From the NCBI GenBank assembly GCA_934162425.1, contig CAKPIS010000002.1, positions 1 through 64,000 on the forward strand: a stretch of DNA of 64,000 bases, given 5' to 3'. Source of the DNA: an uncultured Bacilli bacterium. Lineage in GTDB: Bacteria; Bacillota_I; Bacilli_A; RF39; UBA660. Every line of letters starts with the position of its first letter. Position 1 is the stretch's first letter. Shown piece after piece: positions 17,498-27,994 of this stretch. The notes beneath the pieces are model-generated. The model made no database searches. It was given only the letters and a program-made list of their open reading frames with translations, and was not told the origin of the DNA. A program made the position numbers and the translations under genes.

Positions 17498-18154
17498 TTA
17501 TTTAACCTCTAAGACTTTAATAGCTTCATCAAAAGTATCATATTTACTTTCGTAAGCTTTAATAACTTTAAGCACGCCTTTATTTTTATAATAATCATAA
17601 AGTGGCATAGTTTTATTAATATACTCTTCAAATCTTTTAGTAAATGTTTCTTCATTATCATCTGCTCTTTGTACTAAACTTTCACCACAGTCATCGCAGA
17701 TTCCTTCTGTTTTAGGCTTCATTTCCTCAGAATATTTATTGTATATTCTGCCACATTTAGGACAAGTAATTCTAGAGCAAGCTCTTCTAATAGCCATATC
17801 TTTATCGATATCTATATATATTACTATTCCTAAATCTTTTCCAAGACTTTCTAATAATTCATCATATTTTAAAGCTTGAACCTTAGTTCTTGGAAAACCA
17901 TCTAATATATATCCATTTTTACAATCATCTTTTGTAATACGATTAGAAATTAATTTAACGATAACATCATCGGAAACAAACTTACCTTCTTTCATTAAGC
18001 TTTCAGCTTGTTTTCCGATTTCAGTTTTGTTTTTTATTTCTTCTCTTAGTAAATCACCAGTTGAAATATGTCCATAGCCATATTTTTCTGTTAACATTTC
18101 TGATAAAGTACCTTTACCAGCAGCTGGTGGTGCTAAAAATATAATATTTTTCAT
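17498..18154 (-). CDS. adk: adenylate kinase, zinc-binding lid
   Basis: Interconverts ATP+AMP and 2 ADP. The 218-residue protein has a long lid with four Cys (CPKCGRIY ... GICDDCGE), the structural zinc form typical of Gram-positives. The P-loop reads APPAAGKGT, so the usual first Gly and fourth-position Gly are Ala; the essential GKGT is intact. DGFPRT and RADDNEETFTKR are conserved. Its ATG overlaps the secY stop (TAATG). Confidence 0.97.
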   Translation of the reverse strand: MKNIIFLAPPAAGKGTLSEMLTEKYGYGHISTGDLLREEIKNKTEIGKQAESLMKEGKFVSDDVIVKLISNRITKDDCKNGYILDGFPRTKVQALKYDELLESLGKDLGIVIYIDIDKDMAIRRACSRITCPKCGRIYNKYSEEMKPKTEGICDDCGESLVQRADDNEETFTKRFEEYINKTMPLYDYYKNKGVLKVIKAYESKYDTFDEAIKVLEVK

Positions 18155-19425
18155 TATTTACGATAACTCCTTTCATACTTTCTTGCAGATAAACTACTTT
18201 CAATTTGATTGTATGTTTCAAGAGCAACACCAACAACGATTAATAATCCTGTACCACCTACAGTTACGTTAGTAGGTAAGCTACTTAAATTAGAAACTAA
18301 TATTGGAATTCCTGCTATTACTAGTAAGAATACTGCTCCCATAAAAGTTGTTCTCGATAATACTTTAGTTATATACTTTTTAGTTTCATTACCTGGTCTA
18401 ACACCTGGAACATAACCACCTTGTTTATTTAAGTTTTCAGCTAATTCCTTTGGTCTTAAACCTGATGCCATAAATGTATATAAATAAGTGAATAATATTA
18501 TTAATAAAATATATAATATAAATCCTGTTACCGTATTGTAGTTAATATACTTATTCACAAACAAAGAAAATGAATCTTTTTTTAAGAATGTAGCAATTAA
18601 CGATGGTATTGAAATTAAACTTGATGCAAAAATTACTGGCATAACTCCTGCTGAGTTTAATTTAAATGGAATATAAGTTTGTTTAGCTCCATATGCTGTT
18701 AGTGTCTTATTTGAATACTGAACAGGTATTCTTCGTTCAGATTTTTCAATAAACACAACACCAACAATAATTAGAATATAAGCAAGTAAGAATAATATAA
18801 ACTTAGTTACACCTAGTGAAACTTCTTGTACAGTTCCACTTACAACAAATGAAGAAAAAGCATCTTTCATCATTGTTGGAGTACTAATTAAAATACCTGC
18901 CATAATAAGCATTGAAACACCATTTCCAACACCCTTACTAGTTATTTGATCACCTAGCCATAGTAGGAAACAAGTTCCTGCAGTTAATATTACTGATACT
19001 CTTAAATATTCAACAGCACCACTTGATGCACCTAGAAATGAGAATGACATAACAAGTCCTTGTAAGAATGCTAGTACTATTCCCAAATATCTAGTAATTT
19101 TATTTAATTTAACTCTTCCAGTATGACCTTCTTTAGCTAAATTAGAAAAGTATGGAATAATATCCATTTGCAATAATTGAATAATTATTGATGCACTAAT
19201 ATATGGAGTAACACCTAGTGCGAAAATTGAGAAATTCTTTAAAGAACCACCGCCCATTACGTTTAATAGTTCCAAGAATCCTAAATCTTCAGTTATGTTT
19301 TCTGTACCAGGAACACGCACTGCTGTACCTAGTTTATATATAAATAATATTAGAAGTGTAAATAAGATTTTCTTTCTTATATCTTTATTCCTGGCAGAAA
19401 AGATTTGCTTAATGTTTTTAAACAT
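18154..19425 (-). CDS. secY: preprotein translocase channel SecY
   Basis: SecY is the membrane pore for protein export and insertion. The 423-residue sequence has ten predicted helices, the plug-region start VPGTEN, the QLLQMDIIPYFS loop of TM2b and the cytoplasmic arginine loops (RRIPVQYSN, GLRPKELAENL, GGYVPGVRPG). It lies 2 nt after rplO, as normal, and is coupled to adk by stop/start overlap. Confidence 0.99.
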   Translation of the reverse strand: MFKNIKQIFSARNKDIRKKILFTLLILFIYKLGTAVRVPGTENITEDLGFLELLNVMGGGSLKNFSIFALGVTPYISASIIIQLLQMDIIPYFSNLAKEGHTGRVKLNKITRYLGIVLAFLQGLVMSFSFLGASSGAVEYLRVSVILTAGTCFLLWLGDQITSKGVGNGVSMLIMAGILISTPTMMKDAFSSFVVSGTVQEVSLGVTKFILFLLAYILIIVGVVFIEKSERRIPVQYSNKTLTAYGAKQTYIPFKLNSAGVMPVIFASSLISIPSLIATFLKKDSFSLFVNKYINYNTVTGFILYILLIILFTYLYTFMASGLRPKELAENLNKQGGYVPGVRPGNETKKYITKVLSRTTFMGAVFLLVIAGIPILVSNLSSLPTNVTVGGTGLLIVVGVALETYNQIESSLSARKYERSYRK

Positions 19426-19426
19426 C

Positions 19427-19870
19427 TTACATCACCTCTATTTTTCCACCTTTGGCTTCTATTTTTTCCTTTGCTTGATTAGAGAACTTATGTGCTCTAA
19501 CTGTTAATTTCTTATCTAAAGAACCATTACCAAGTACTTTAATACCAGATAATTCATTCTTAATAATTCCCATTTCTCTTAATAATTCTGGAGAAACTAC
19601 AGTACCATCTTCAAATTTATTTAAATCTGATACGTTTATTGTTGCATAAACTTTCTTGAACATTGCGTTAGAAAATCCACGTTTTGGAAGTCTTCTATAT
19701 AGTGGTAATTGTCCACCTTCAAAACCAATTCTAACTCCTCCACCACTTCTAGAGTTTTGTCCATTTTCTCCTCTACCACTTGTCTTTCCAGTACCGCTAC
19801 TAGAACCACGACCTAATCTTTTAATATCTTTTTTAGAACCTTCATTATATTTTAATTCATGTAATTTCAT
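19427..19870 (-). CDS. rplO: 50S ribosomal protein L15
   Basis: L15 is a late 50S assembly protein. The 147-residue sequence has the Gly/Arg-rich N-terminal extension ([18 protein letters not shown]) and the conserved [17 protein letters not shown]. Its ATG overlaps the rpsE stop (TAATG). In most Bacteria rpmD (L30) lies between these two genes; here there is no room for it. Confidence 0.99.
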   Translation of the reverse strand: MKLHELKYNEGSKKDIKRLGRGSSSGTGKTSGRGENGQNSRSGGGVRIGFEGGQLPLYRRLPKRGFSNAMFKKVYATINVSDLNKFEDGTVVSPELLREMGIIKNELSGIKVLGNGSLDKKLTVRAHKFSNQAKEKIEAKGGKIEVM

Positions 19871-20379
19871 TATCCTAAAATCTCCTCTACAGATTTACCT
19901 CTTAATTCAGCTATATGTTCTGCTGATCTTTGGTTTTTTAAAGCATCCATAGTTGCTCTTGCGGTATTAATTTTTGTATTAGATCCAAGTGATTTTGAAA
20001 TGATATCTTTAACTCCTGCTAATTCAAGAATCATACGAACTGAACCACCAGCAATGATACCAGTACCAGCTTTAGCAGGTTTAATTAAAACTTTTGCAGC
20101 TCCAGATGAACCAATAGCATCATGAGAAACTGTTCTATCTTCAACTAAATCAATTTTAATCATATTATTAGTTGCGTTTCCAATAGCCTTCTTAATTGCA
20201 TCTTGAACTTCATTTGCTTTACCAGTTCCAAGGCCAACTTTACCTTTTCCATCTCCAACTGCTACAGTTGCAGCAAAACGAAGGCGACGTCCACCTTGAG
20301 TAACTTTTGTAACACGATTTACAGAAATAACTGATTCGTTATATTCCTTTTCGCGTGGTTTGTAACTTTTTCTTTCCAC
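19870..20379 (-). CDS. rpsE: 30S ribosomal protein S5
   Basis: S5 helps guard decoding accuracy and mRNA unwinding. The 169-residue protein has the double-stranded RNA-binding N-domain ([19 protein letters not shown]) and the C-domain with [18 protein letters not shown]. The 3' end runs directly into rplO with a 1-nt overlap, which excludes an rpmD gene. Confidence 0.99.
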   Translation of the reverse strand: MERKSYKPREKEYNESVISVNRVTKVTQGGRRLRFAATVAVGDGKGKVGLGTGKANEVQDAIKKAIGNATNNMIKIDLVEDRTVSHDAIGSSGAAKVLIKPAKAGTGIIAGGSVRMILELAGVKDIISKSLGSNTKINTARATMDALKNQRSAEHIAELRGKSVEEILG

Positions 20380-20393
20380 TTTGTTACCCTCCT

Positions 20394-20756
20394 TTAGAAT
20401 TCTAAACCATTTTCACGTGCTGCATCTGCAAGTGCTTTAACACGTCCATGATAAAGGTATCCACCTCTATCAAATACTACTTTTTCTATTTTTGCTTCTT
20501 TGCATTTCTTTGCAATTGAAGCTCCTACAAGCTTGCTTGCTTCTATGTTACCACCATTTTTAATGCTTAAATCTTTATCTAATGAAGATGAACTTACTAA
20601 TGTAACACCTTTTACATCATCTATTACTTGAGCACTAATGTTTTTAGCTGATCTAAATACACATAATCTTGGTAACTCACTAGTTCCACTAACTTTATTT
20701 CTAATTCTAGCATGTCTAGCCTTGCGAGCTTCATTACGTGATGTTTTATTTATCAT
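20394..20756 (-). CDS. rplR: 50S ribosomal protein L18
   Basis: L18 binds 5S rRNA in the central protuberance. The 120-residue sequence has [33 protein letters not shown] and [22 protein letters not shown], all family hallmarks. AAGGAG precedes the ATG. It lies 21 nt after rplF and 14 nt before rpsE. Confidence 0.99.
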   Translation of the reverse strand: MINKTSRNEARKARHARIRNKVSGTSELPRLCVFRSAKNISAQVIDDVKGVTLVSSSSLDKDLSIKNGGNIEASKLVGASIAKKCKEAKIEKVVFDRGGYLYHGRVKALADAARENGLEF

Positions 20757-20777
20757 TGTAATAATCTCCTTTTCCTA

Positions 20778-21317
20778 TTATTTAGAAGCTTTCTTTCCTT
20801 CTTTACGGCGAATATGTTCACCCTTATAACGAATACCTTTACCTTTATATGGTTCTGGTTTTCTAACTTCTCTTATTTCTGCAGCAAATTTTCCTACTGC
20901 TTCTTTATCTATTCCTTTAATGTTAATTTCAGTTGCACTTACTTGTTCTACTGTAATACCTTCTGGAATAGCTAAATTTACTTTATGTGAATAACCAGCA
21001 TTAATTTCTAATTCTTTACCTTTAACGTTAAAACGATAACCAACACCAATTATTTCTAAGGCTTTTTCATAACCTTTTGATACACCTTCAATCATGTTAG
21101 CGATTAAAGCATTTGTTGTACCATGCATTTGTTTTGTCTTTTTAATTTCACTGTTTCTTGCAACCTTAACTTCAGCATTTTCAACACTTACGCTAATATT
21201 AGCATTTAAGTTTAATGATAATTCTCCTTTAGGTCCTGTAACAGTGACTAAACCGTTTTCAACTTTAACTGTAACTCCTTCTGGAATAGTTAAAACTCTG
21301 TTTCCGATACGACTCAT
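20778..21317 (-). CDS. rplF: 50S ribosomal protein L6
   Basis: L6 lies near the factor-binding region of the 50S subunit. The 179-residue protein has two repeated domains, starts MSRIGNRVLTIPEGV, and carries the C-terminal signature RKPEPYKGKGIRYKGE. Full length with a good ribosome binding site; rpsH precedes it by 25 nt. Confidence 0.99.
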   Translation of the reverse strand: MSRIGNRVLTIPEGVTVKVENGLVTVTGPKGELSLNLNANISVSVENAEVKVARNSEIKKTKQMHGTTNALIANMIEGVSKGYEKALEIIGVGYRFNVKGKELEINAGYSHKVNLAIPEGITVEQVSATEINIKGIDKEAVGKFAAEIREVRKPEPYKGKGIRYKGEHIRRKEGKKASK

Positions 21318-21342
21318 CTTTGTTTTCCTCCCTTACTAAGAA

Positions 21343-21741
21343 TTACCATACGTATGCTAATACTTCTCCACCTAGGTTCTCTTTTCTAGCTTCTTTACCA
21401 GTCATAATTCCCTTTGATGTAGATACGATAGATATTCCAAGACCATTTAATACAGTTGGAATTTCTTCTGCTTTAGCATATACACGTAGTCCTGGTTTAG
21501 AAATTCTTTTCAAACCAGAAATAACTCTTTCTTTATTATTTCCATATTTCAAAGTAATAATAATATTATCTTGAACTTCATTCTTTTCTATTTTGTAATT
21601 TGCAATATATCCTTCTTCTTTTAATATTTCAACTATTCTTAGTTTAACATTAGATGAAGGAACAACTACTTCATTGTAACGCATTTGATTTGCATTACGC
21701 ATACGCGTAAGTAAATCTGCGATTGGATCTGTTACTGACAT
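21343..21741 (-). CDS. rpsH: 30S ribosomal protein S8
   Basis: S8 binds helix 21 of 16S rRNA early in assembly. The 132-residue sequence begins [19 protein letters not shown] and ends with the conserved [19 protein letters not shown] then EVLAYVW. It is full length and follows rpsN. Confidence 0.99.
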   Translation of the reverse strand: MSVTDPIADLLTRMRNANQMRYNEVVVPSSNVKLRIVEILKEEGYIANYKIEKNEVQDNIIITLKYGNNKERVISGLKRISKPGLRVYAKAEEIPTVLNGLGISIVSTSKGIMTGKEARKENLGGEVLAYVW

Positions 21742-21770
21742 ATGAATCCTCCCTTTTTCGTATATTTATT

Positions 21771-21956
21771 CTACCAACTCGACTTTTTTACACCAGGGAT
21801 TTCACCTTTATAAGCTAATTCCCTAAAGCAAATACGGCAGATACCAAACTTTTTCATTACTGAATGTGGACGACCGCATCTGTTGCAACGAGTATATTCT
21901 TGAACTTTAAATTTCTTTGGTCTTTTATTCTTAACGACCATACTTTTCTTTGCCAT
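21771..21956 (-). CDS. rpsN: 30S ribosomal protein S14, zinc type (S14Z)
   Basis: The 61-residue S14 is the short zinc-binding form: Cys-x2-Cys (CNRCGRPH) and Cys-x2-Cys (GICRIC) are both present. The end IPGVKKSSW is typical. Like the zinc-type L36 upstream in the operon, it implies a zinc-dependent ribosomal set here; zinc-free paralogues, if any, are elsewhere. Confidence 0.99.
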   Translation of the reverse strand: MAKKSMVVKNKRPKKFKVQEYTRCNRCGRPHSVMKKFGICRICFRELAYKGEIPGVKKSSW

Positions 21957-21975
21957 TTATATATCCTTTCTTTGC

Positions 21976-22515
21976 TTACTTTTTAAAAGGTAAATTAAAT
22001 CCTTTTAATAAGTCTAATGCTTCTTCATTTGTTTCTGCTGTTGTAACAAAAACAATGTCCATTCCACGTACTTTTACTACTTCATCGTAAACTATTTCTG
22101 GAAATATTGTTTGCTCTTTAATACCTAAAGTATAATTTCCTCTTCCATCAAAAGCCTTTGGTGAGATACCTCTAAAATCACGTACACGTGGTAACACGAT
22201 TCTAACTAGCTTTTCTAGGAATGTATACATAGCTTCACCACGAAGTGTTACTTTACAACCAATTGCTTGTCCTTCTCTTAATTTAAAACCAGCTATTGAT
22301 TTCTTTGCTTTTGTAATAACAGGTGTTCTACCAGTTATTTTTTCAAGTTCGCTTACCGCAACATCTAAAAGCTTACTATTTAATGTTGCATCACCAACTC
22401 CCATATTAACTACGATCTTTTCTAGCTTTGGTACAGCCATGACAGTAGTGTAATTATGTTTTTTTATTAACTCAGGAACGATTTGTTCATTATATTGTTT
22501 TTTTAAACTGTTCAT
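21976..22515 (-). CDS. rplE: 50S ribosomal protein L5
   Basis: L5 binds 5S rRNA and contacts the P-site tRNA. The 179-residue sequence shows [39 protein letters not shown] and the [18 protein letters not shown] motif. AAGGAGGG precedes the ATG. Standard order rplX-rplE-rpsN. Confidence 0.99.
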   Translation of the reverse strand: MNSLKKQYNEQIVPELIKKHNYTTVMAVPKLEKIVVNMGVGDATLNSKLLDVAVSELEKITGRTPVITKAKKSIAGFKLREGQAIGCKVTLRGEAMYTFLEKLVRIVLPRVRDFRGISPKAFDGRGNYTLGIKEQTIFPEIVYDEVVKVRGMDIVFVTTAETNEEALDLLKGFNLPFKK

Positions 22516-22529
22516 AGTTACCCTCCTTA

Positions 22530-22835
22530 TTAGTCTAACTTAGATTTTGACTTGCTAGAAATTCTAACTTTTTTTCCGTCTTTATCTGTTTCTTTTGCTA
22601 TTCTAGTACGTTTTTTAGTCTTAGGATCGATCATCATTACATTAGATACATGAATTAAAGCTTCTTTATCAACAATTCCACCATTTTGGTCTTGTCCATT
22701 AGGCTTAACATGTCTTTTTACCATGTTAATTCCTTCAACTAAAACTTTTTCACCTTTCTTAGCAATAATTTTTCCTTCCTTGCCTTTATCCTTACCAGCA
22801 ATAACAATTACTTTATCTCCAACTTTTAAATTCAT
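22530..22835 (-). CDS. rplX: 50S ribosomal protein L24
   Basis: L24 is an assembly initiator of the 50S subunit. The 101-residue protein contains the KOW motif ([20 protein letters not shown]) and the downstream [13 protein letters not shown]. Full length, in the usual position after rplN. Confidence 0.99.
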   Translation of the reverse strand: MNLKVGDKVIVIAGKDKGKEGKIIAKKGEKVLVEGINMVKRHVKPNGQDQNGGIVDKEALIHVSNVMMIDPKTKKRTRIAKETDKDGKKVRISSKSKSKLD

Positions 22836-22854
22836 GATTTCCTCCTTAAAAGGT

Positions 22855-23223
22855 CTATAACACTTCTTTTGCTAACGAAACAATTTTCATGAAATCTTTA
22901 TCACGTAATTCGCGTGCTACTGGACCTAAAACTCTTGTTCCAACTGGTGTCTTATCATCCTTAATAATAACGCAAGCATTATCATCAAACTTGATATATG
23001 AACCATCATCTCTACGCATTCCAAACTTGCTTCTTACGATAACCGCTTTTACGACTTTACCGCTAGATATGTTACCATTTGGAGTTGCTTTTTTTACTGT
23101 TCCAACTACAATATCACCGATATTTCCAGTTTTAACTTTGCTTCCGCCAAGAACTCTAATTACCATTAATTCACGAGCTCCAGAATTATCAGCAACTTTT
23201 AAACGACTTTGTTGTTGAATCAT
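22855..23223 (-). CDS. rplN: 50S ribosomal protein L14
   Basis: L14 forms part of the 50S interface with the 30S subunit. The 122-residue protein begins [19 protein letters not shown] and ends [20 protein letters not shown], both highly conserved. It lies 30 nt after rpsQ. Confidence 0.99.
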   Translation of the reverse strand: MIQQQSRLKVADNSGARELMVIRVLGGSKVKTGNIGDIVVGTVKKATPNGNISSGKVVKAVIVRSKFGMRRDDGSYIKFDDNACVIIKDDKTPVGTRVLGPVARELRDKDFMKIVSLAKEVL

Positions 23224-23253
23224 AATTGTATCCTCCTTCTCATTGTAAAGTGC

Positions 23254-23511
23254 CTATAAAATTACGGCTTCTTCAACTACTTCTACTAAGCTATATCTTT
23301 TAGTCTTTGATAGAGGTTTAGTTTCTACAACTCTTACTATATCTCCAACTTTAGCTATATTATTTTCATCATGTGCTGCATATTTTTTAGAATACTTAAC
23401 ACGTTTACCATACTTTGGATCTTTTTTATAAGTTTCAACTAAAATTGTAATGGTTTTATCATTTTTAGCACTTACAACCTTACCTGTTACTTCATGTCTC
23501 ATCTTTTCCAT
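23254..23511 (-). CDS. rpsQ: 30S ribosomal protein S17
   Basis: S17 is a primary 16S-binding OB-fold protein. The 85-residue sequence has [32 protein letters not shown] and the [13 protein letters not shown] motif. Either the first ATG or the ATG three codons on could be used; both leave the domain intact. Confidence 0.98.
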   Translation of the reverse strand: MEKMRHEVTGKVVSAKNDKTITILVETYKKDPKYGKRVKYSKKYAAHDENNIAKVGDIVRVVETKPLSKTKRYSLVEVVEEAVIL

Positions 23512-23523
23512 AAGTATACCTCC

Positions 23524-23715
23524 TTAAGCTTCTTTGCGTTCTGCTAAAACAGTTTTCATTCTAGCAACGTCTTTTCTTAATTCATGTATTTGTGAAGGCT
23601 TTTCTAAATTTCCTGTAGCTTGTTTTAAGCGTAATTCAAAAATTTGATCTTTACATTCTTTTATTTTATCTTGAATTTGAAGAGTGGTTAACTCTCTTAT
23701 TTCTTTAACCTTCAT
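23524..23715 (-). CDS. rpmC: 50S ribosomal protein L29
   Basis: L29 lies at the tunnel exit and forms part of the docking site for trigger factor and SRP. The start is set at the ATG at 23715 (MKVKEIREL, the family N-terminus; 63 residues); an ATG five codons earlier is possible. The gene overlaps the end of rplP by 11 nt, and its GGTGGTG ribosome binding site is inside rplP. Confidence 0.97.
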   Translation of the reverse strand: MKVKEIRELTTLQIQDKIKECKDQIFELRLKQATGNLEKPSQIHELRKDVARMKTVLAERKEA

Positions 23716-24136
23716 TTTTTTCACCACCATCTTCTTTAGTTACAAATTTACATTTGATTGGTAATTTGTGCATTGCAAGTCTTAAAGCTTCACGAGCAAC
23801 TTCTTCACTTACACCAGATACTTCAAACATAACTTTTCCTTCTTTTACTACTGCAACCCAAGACTCTGGATTACCTTTACCTTTACCTTGACGAGTTTCT
23901 AAAGGTTTTTTAGTAAGTGATAGGTGTGGGAATATATTAACATATACCTTACCACCACGTTTCATGTATCTTGTCATAGCAACTCTGGCTGCTTCGATTT
24001 GCTGTGCAGTTATCCAAGCACCTTCCTTAGCCATAAGACCATATTCACCAAAACTTACTTTTGTATTTCCTTTAGCTTTTCCTTCATAGTAAATTCTGTG
24101 AGGTTTACGATATTTAGTTCTTTTTGGCATTAACAT
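23705..24136 (-). CDS. rplP: 50S ribosomal protein L16
   Basis: L16 shapes the A-site side of the 50S subunit. The start is the ATG at 24136 ([14 protein letters not shown]; 143 residues), with GGAGG 8 nt upstream inside rpsC. The gene therefore overlaps rpsC by 23 nt and must be translated by coupling. [21 protein letters not shown] and [11 protein letters not shown] are conserved. Confidence 0.98.
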   Translation of the reverse strand: MLMPKRTKYRKPHRIYYEGKAKGNTKVSFGEYGLMAKEGAWITAQQIEAARVAMTRYMKRGGKVYVNIFPHLSLTKKPLETRQGKGKGNPESWVAVVKEGKVMFEVSGVSEEVAREALRLAMHKLPIKCKFVTKEDGGEKNEG

Positions 24137-24791
24137 CTTTGGCACCTCCATTTTTCTTCTTTGAAGGAAGTATTTCACCTTTATAAATCCATACCTTAAC
24201 ACCAATTTTACCATAAGTAGTATCAGCTTCAGCTGTAGCATAATCAATGTCAGCTCTTAGGGTATGAAGTGGTGTAGTACCTTCATTATAGCCTTCACTA
24301 CGAGCAATTTCTGCTCCATTTAAACGTCCAGAACATAAAGTTTTAATACCTTTAGCTCCAGCCTTCATTGTGTTTCTAATAGCTCTTTTTTGAGCCATTC
24401 TATATGAACCTCTGTTTTCAATTTGACTTGCTATTTGTTTAGCAACTAATTGTGCATTTAAATCTGGGTTCTTAACTTCAATTATAGAAATTTGAATATC
24501 TTCATCAACTAATTTCTTTAAGTCTTTCTTTAACTTTTCGATTTCTTCTCCACCATGTCCAATTACAACACCTGGTTTTGCAGTACTAATTCTAACTTCT
24601 GCCTTTTTATTTGTTCTTTCAATTGAAATCATTGAAACAGCAGCATTCTTTAATTTCTTTTCTAAGAATTTACGAATCTTCATATCATTATTAAGTACTT
24701 TAGAGAAATATTTACTTGGTGCATACCATTTAGCAGTCCAATCCTTGTTTATACCAAGTCTTAACCCTGTAGGATTAACTTTTTGACCCAT
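24114..24791 (-). CDS. rpsC: 30S ribosomal protein S3
   Basis: S3 lies at the mRNA entry channel. The 225-residue protein starts [18 protein letters not shown], has the KH domain ([19 protein letters not shown]) and the C-terminal [12 protein letters not shown]. Its last codons encode the ribosome binding site and start of rplP. Confidence 0.99.
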   Translation of the reverse strand: MGQKVNPTGLRLGINKDWTAKWYAPSKYFSKVLNNDMKIRKFLEKKLKNAAVSMISIERTNKKAEVRISTAKPGVVIGHGGEEIEKLKKDLKKLVDEDIQISIIEVKNPDLNAQLVAKQIASQIENRGSYRMAQKRAIRNTMKAGAKGIKTLCSGRLNGAEIARSEGYNEGTTPLHTLRADIDYATAEADTTYGKIGVKVWIYKGEILPSKKKNGGAKDVNAKKN

Positions 24792-24809
24792 TAGTTTTTC
24801 CTCCTTACT

Positions 24810-25142
24810 TTATCTTTCTGCAACGACTACCGTAACATGACTTGTACGGTGATCATTCTTTGCAATTCTTCCTCTTGAATCAGGTACTGATCTTTTTAAT
24901 ACAGGACCATCATTTACATAAGCTTCTTTAACATATAACTTACTCTTATCAAGATTATGATTATTCTCAGCATTTGCTACTGCTGATATTAAAACTTTTT
25001 TAATAACTCTGGCTGCTTTATTATTCATATTGTTTAAAATGTTTAAAGCATCACCAACGTTTTTTCCGTTTATTAACCTCATAACTAAACGAGATTTTAA
25101 AGCGGAAATACGAACTGTTTTCGCAATTGCTTTCGCTTCCAT
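24810..25142 (-). CDS. rplV: 50S ribosomal protein L22
   Basis: L22 reaches into the peptide exit tunnel; its hairpin loop is a macrolide-resistance site. The 110-residue sequence has ISALKSRLVMRLINGKNV, ANAENNHNL and the hairpin KRSVPDSRGRIAKNDHRTSH, with no obvious insertion or deletion in the loop. Confidence 0.99.
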   Translation of the reverse strand: MEAKAIAKTVRISALKSRLVMRLINGKNVGDALNILNNMNNKAARVIKKVLISAVANAENNHNLDKSKLYVKEAYVNDGPVLKRSVPDSRGRIAKNDHRTSHVTVVVAER

Positions 25143-25164
25143 ATTATTATCTCCCTTCTAGTTA

Positions 25165-25437
25165 TTACTTCTTATCTTTATTCTCGCCGTGTCCACCACA
25201 TTTACGAGTTAATGAAAATTCACCAAGTTTATGTCCAACCATATCTTCAGTTACATAAACAGGGATGAAATCTTTACCATTGTGAACCGCAAAAGTGTGA
25301 CCTATAAAATCTGGAAATATTGTTGAACGGCGTGACCAAGTTTTAATTACTTCTTTTTTTCCATCTTCATTTAACTTTTGAACCTTTTTTAGTAATCTAT
25401 CGAATACATAAGGCCCTTTTTTAATACTTCTTGCCAT
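25165..25437 (-). CDS. rpsS: 30S ribosomal protein S19
   Basis: S19 binds in the 30S head with S13. The 90-residue sequence reads [18 protein letters not shown], then [22 protein letters not shown] and [16 protein letters not shown], all conserved. It lies 23 nt after rplB and 22 nt before rplV. Confidence 0.99.
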   Translation of the reverse strand: MARSIKKGPYVFDRLLKKVQKLNEDGKKEVIKTWSRRSTIFPDFIGHTFAVHNGKDFIPVYVTEDMVGHKLGEFSLTRKCGGHGENKDKK

Positions 25438-25460
25438 TTAATATTATCTTCCTTTCAAAG

Positions 25461-26288
25461 TTATTTTTTACGGCTTACTATCAACTTAGATGAAGCTTTT
25501 TTACTCTTACGAGTCTTCATACCAAGTGCTGGTTTACCCCAAGGTGTCATTGGTTGTTTACGTCCAACAGGTGCTCTACCTTCACCACCACCATGTGGGT
25601 GATCGTTAGGGTTCATAACAGAACCACGTACTGTAGGTCTAATACCCATATGACGAGTACGTCCTGCTTTACCAAGATTTACTAATGAATAATCAGTATT
25701 TCCAACTTCACCAATTGTAGCCATACAAGTTCCTAAAATCTTTCTTGTTTCACCACTTCTTAATCTTATTAATACATATTTTTCTTCACGTCCAAGAATT
25801 TGTGCACTAGATCCTGCACTACGAGCTATTTGAGCTCCCTTTCCTGGTCTCATTTCAATGTTATGAATAACAGTACCAACTGGTATATTCATAATTGGCA
25901 TTGCATTACCAACTTTAACATCTACGTTTTCACCGCTAACTACTATATCATTAACCTTTAATCCTTTAGGAGCAATAATATATCTTTTTTCTCCATCTTT
26001 ATAGTTGATTAATGCTATGTTAGCACTTCTATTTGGATCGTATTCAATAGAAGCAACTTTACCTGTTATATCAAATTTATTTCTCTTAAAATCGATTAAA
26101 CGGTATTTTCTCTTCTCAGCACCACCACGGTGTCTTACTGTGATACGTCCCAAGTTATTACGTCCATTTATCTTTTTCTTTGCTACTACTAAGCTTTTTT
26201 CAGGAGTATTTTTAGTTATTTCATCATTAACCAAAGTACTCATTTGTCTTAAAGCATTTGTAGTTGGTCTGAACTTTTTAACTGGCAT
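25461..26288 (-). CDS. rplB: 50S ribosomal protein L2
   Basis: L2 is needed for subunit joining and supports the peptidyl transferase centre. The 275-residue protein has [18 protein letters not shown], the [15 protein letters not shown] segment and the functionally important C-terminal [16 protein letters not shown] containing the conserved His. Full length. Confidence 0.99.
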   Translation of the reverse strand: MPVKKFRPTTNALRQMSTLVNDEITKNTPEKSLVVAKKKINGRNNLGRITVRHRGGAEKRKYRLIDFKRNKFDITGKVASIEYDPNRSANIALINYKDGEKRYIIAPKGLKVNDIVVSGENVDVKVGNAMPIMNIPVGTVIHNIEMRPGKGAQIARSAGSSAQILGREEKYVLIRLRSGETRKILGTCMATIGEVGNTDYSLVNLGKAGRTRHMGIRPTVRGSVMNPNDHPHGGGEGRAPVGRKQPMTPWGKPALGMKTRKSKKASSKLIVSRKK

Positions 26289-26303
26289 TTTGTTTCCTCC
26301 TTA

Positions 26304-26576
26304 TTAGCTTAAATCTAAATTGCTACCTTCTTTTAATGTAACAATTGCTTTTTTATATGCTTTAGTAGCACCTGTATAACGTCCTACTCTCTTTTTCTTT
26401 GGTCTTACATTTACAGTATTAATACTTACTGCATCAACACCAAAAGCTTCTTTAACAGCTTGTTTAATTTGTACTTTATTTGCTTTCTTATCTACTTTAA
26501 GCACAATCTTCTTACCATTTGATTGAATAGATTGTGTTTTTTCAGTAACGATTGGAGCCTTAATTACATCTTTCAT
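26304..26576 (-). CDS. rplW: 50S ribosomal protein L23
   Basis: L23 is a tunnel-exit protein that docks trigger factor and SRP. The 90-residue sequence shows MKDVIKAPIVTEKTQSI, KANKVQIKQAVKEAFGVDA and NVRPKKKRVGRYTG. Its ATG overlaps the stop of rplD by one base. Confidence 0.99.
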   Translation of the reverse strand: MKDVIKAPIVTEKTQSIQSNGKKIVLKVDKKANKVQIKQAVKEAFGVDAVSINTVNVRPKKKRVGRYTGATKAYKKAIVTLKEGSNLDLS

Positions 26577-27202
26577 TATTTAAGTACCTCCTCAACATAT
26601 TTTATAGCATCTTCAGTAATAATTAGTTTGTCATATGCTAATACATCATAAGTATTTAATTCATTAGCTAAAACTAATTTTACATTCTTTATGTTTCTTG
26701 TAGCTAAAATGTTATTATCAGTTAATTCTGTAGTAACAATTAAAGCCTTTCCATTTACTTTTAAATCTTCAAGAAACTTTAAGAAATCACGAGTCTTATT
26801 AGATTCTAAATCAAACTTTTCAATAGCAATTATTTCTTTATCATTTGCTTTATATGTTAAAGCTGATTTAAGAGCTAAGCGACGTTCTTTCTTGTTCATT
26901 TTCTTAGTGTAGTTTCTATTAGCATTTGGACCAAATACTACTCCACCACCAACCCAGTGAGGTGCTCTTATAGAACCTTGACGAGCATTACCTGTTCCTT
27001 TTTGTCTCCATGGCTTTCTTCCACCACCAGAAACTTCACTACGAGTTTTTGTACTATGTGTACCTTGTCTTTTTGATGCTGCATTTAAAACTACAGCTTC
27101 ATATACAACTTGATCATTTGGAGTAATTCCCCAAATGCTATCATCTAATTTTATGTCTTTAATCTTTTCACCTTTTAAACTTAAAAGTGCTGTTTTTGGC
27201 AT
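26576..27202 (-). CDS. rplD: 50S ribosomal protein L4
   Basis: L4 lines the exit tunnel and in many bacteria also represses its own operon. The start is the ATG at 27202 (MPKTALLSLKG; 208 residues), with AAAGGAGG 7 nt upstream; longer frames include that site. KQGTHSTKTRSEVSGGGRKPW-type loop (read as RQGTHSTKTRSEVSGG) and KQKGTGNARQGSIRAPHWVGG are conserved. Confidence 0.98.
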   Translation of the reverse strand: MPKTALLSLKGEKIKDIKLDDSIWGITPNDQVVYEAVVLNAASKRQGTHSTKTRSEVSGGGRKPWRQKGTGNARQGSIRAPHWVGGGVVFGPNANRNYTKKMNKKERRLALKSALTYKANDKEIIAIEKFDLESNKTRDFLKFLEDLKVNGKALIVTTELTDNNILATRNIKNVKLVLANELNTYDVLAYDKLIITEDAIKYVEEVLK

Positions 27203-27250
27203 TTTGCATCCTCCTTTCATCACAAGAATTTTTAAAATAAGTATTTATAA

Positions 27251-27979
27251 TTATTCGCTTACTTCTTGCGATGCTTGTGTTTCATCTACTTCAGCCTTAG
27301 CTTCATTAGTTTTATAAGAAACTAATTCAACCTTTTCTTTTTTAAGTTCAGGCTTTTTAACAGCTGATTTGATGATAACTAAAGACTTTTTAGGACCTGG
27401 AACGTTACCTTTAATTAAGATTACATTTTCTTCTTTATTAACTGCTACTACTTCTAAGTTTTGCATAGTTACAGTAACATTTCCCATATGTCCTGGTAAT
27501 TTCTTACCTTTTAATACACGCATTGGTCTCATAGTACCTAGAGAACCAACACCTCTATGATATTGGGAACCATGTCCCATTGGACCTCTTGATTGATTAT
27601 AACGTTTAATAACGCCTTGGAAACCTTTACCTTTAGAAGTTCCTGTAACGTCAACCATTTGTCCTTCTTCAAAAACTTGACAGTCAAGTTCTTGACCAAG
27701 TTCATATTTGCTAACGTCTACTCCTCTTATTTCCTTTAAGAAGCGCTTAGGAGCAGTATTAGCTTTTGCTAGATGACCATTTAAAGCTTTGTTACTTAAT
27801 TTTTCTCTTTTAGTATCAAAACCTAATTGAATAGCTTCATAACCATCAGTTTCTTTTGTTTTGATTTGAGTAACAACGTTAGGTTCTACTTCAACAACAG
27901 TAACTGGAATTAATTTACCATCCTTTGAAAATACTTGAGTCATTCCTAGCTTACGACCTAAGATTCCTTTTCTTTCCAT
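27251..27979 (-). CDS. rplC: 50S ribosomal protein L3 with C-terminal extension
   Basis: L3 is an early 50S assembly protein near the peptidyl transferase centre. The 242-residue protein carries [12 protein letters not shown] at the N-terminus and the loop [19 protein letters not shown] near the active centre. The usual length is about 210; the extra 30 or so residues at the C-terminus are charged and Glu/Lys/Gln-rich ([20 protein letters not shown]), a probably disordered tail. Confidence 0.98.
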   Translation of the reverse strand: MERKGILGRKLGMTQVFSKDGKLIPVTVVEVEPNVVTQIKTKETDGYEAIQLGFDTKREKLSNKALNGHLAKANTAPKRFLKEIRGVDVSKYELGQELDCQVFEEGQMVDVTGTSKGKGFQGVIKRYNQSRGPMGHGSQYHRGVGSLGTMRPMRVLKGKKLPGHMGNVTVTMQNLEVVAVNKEENVILIKGNVPGPKKSLVIIKSAVKKPELKKEKVELVSYKTNEAKAEVDETQASQEVSE

Positions 27980-27994
27980 TTTTTCCTCCTATAA

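Noticed and set aside
24137..24247. 37-residue N-terminal extension of L16
   Set aside because: It is an out-of-frame reading of the rpsC 3' end; GGAGG before 24136 and family length fix the start.
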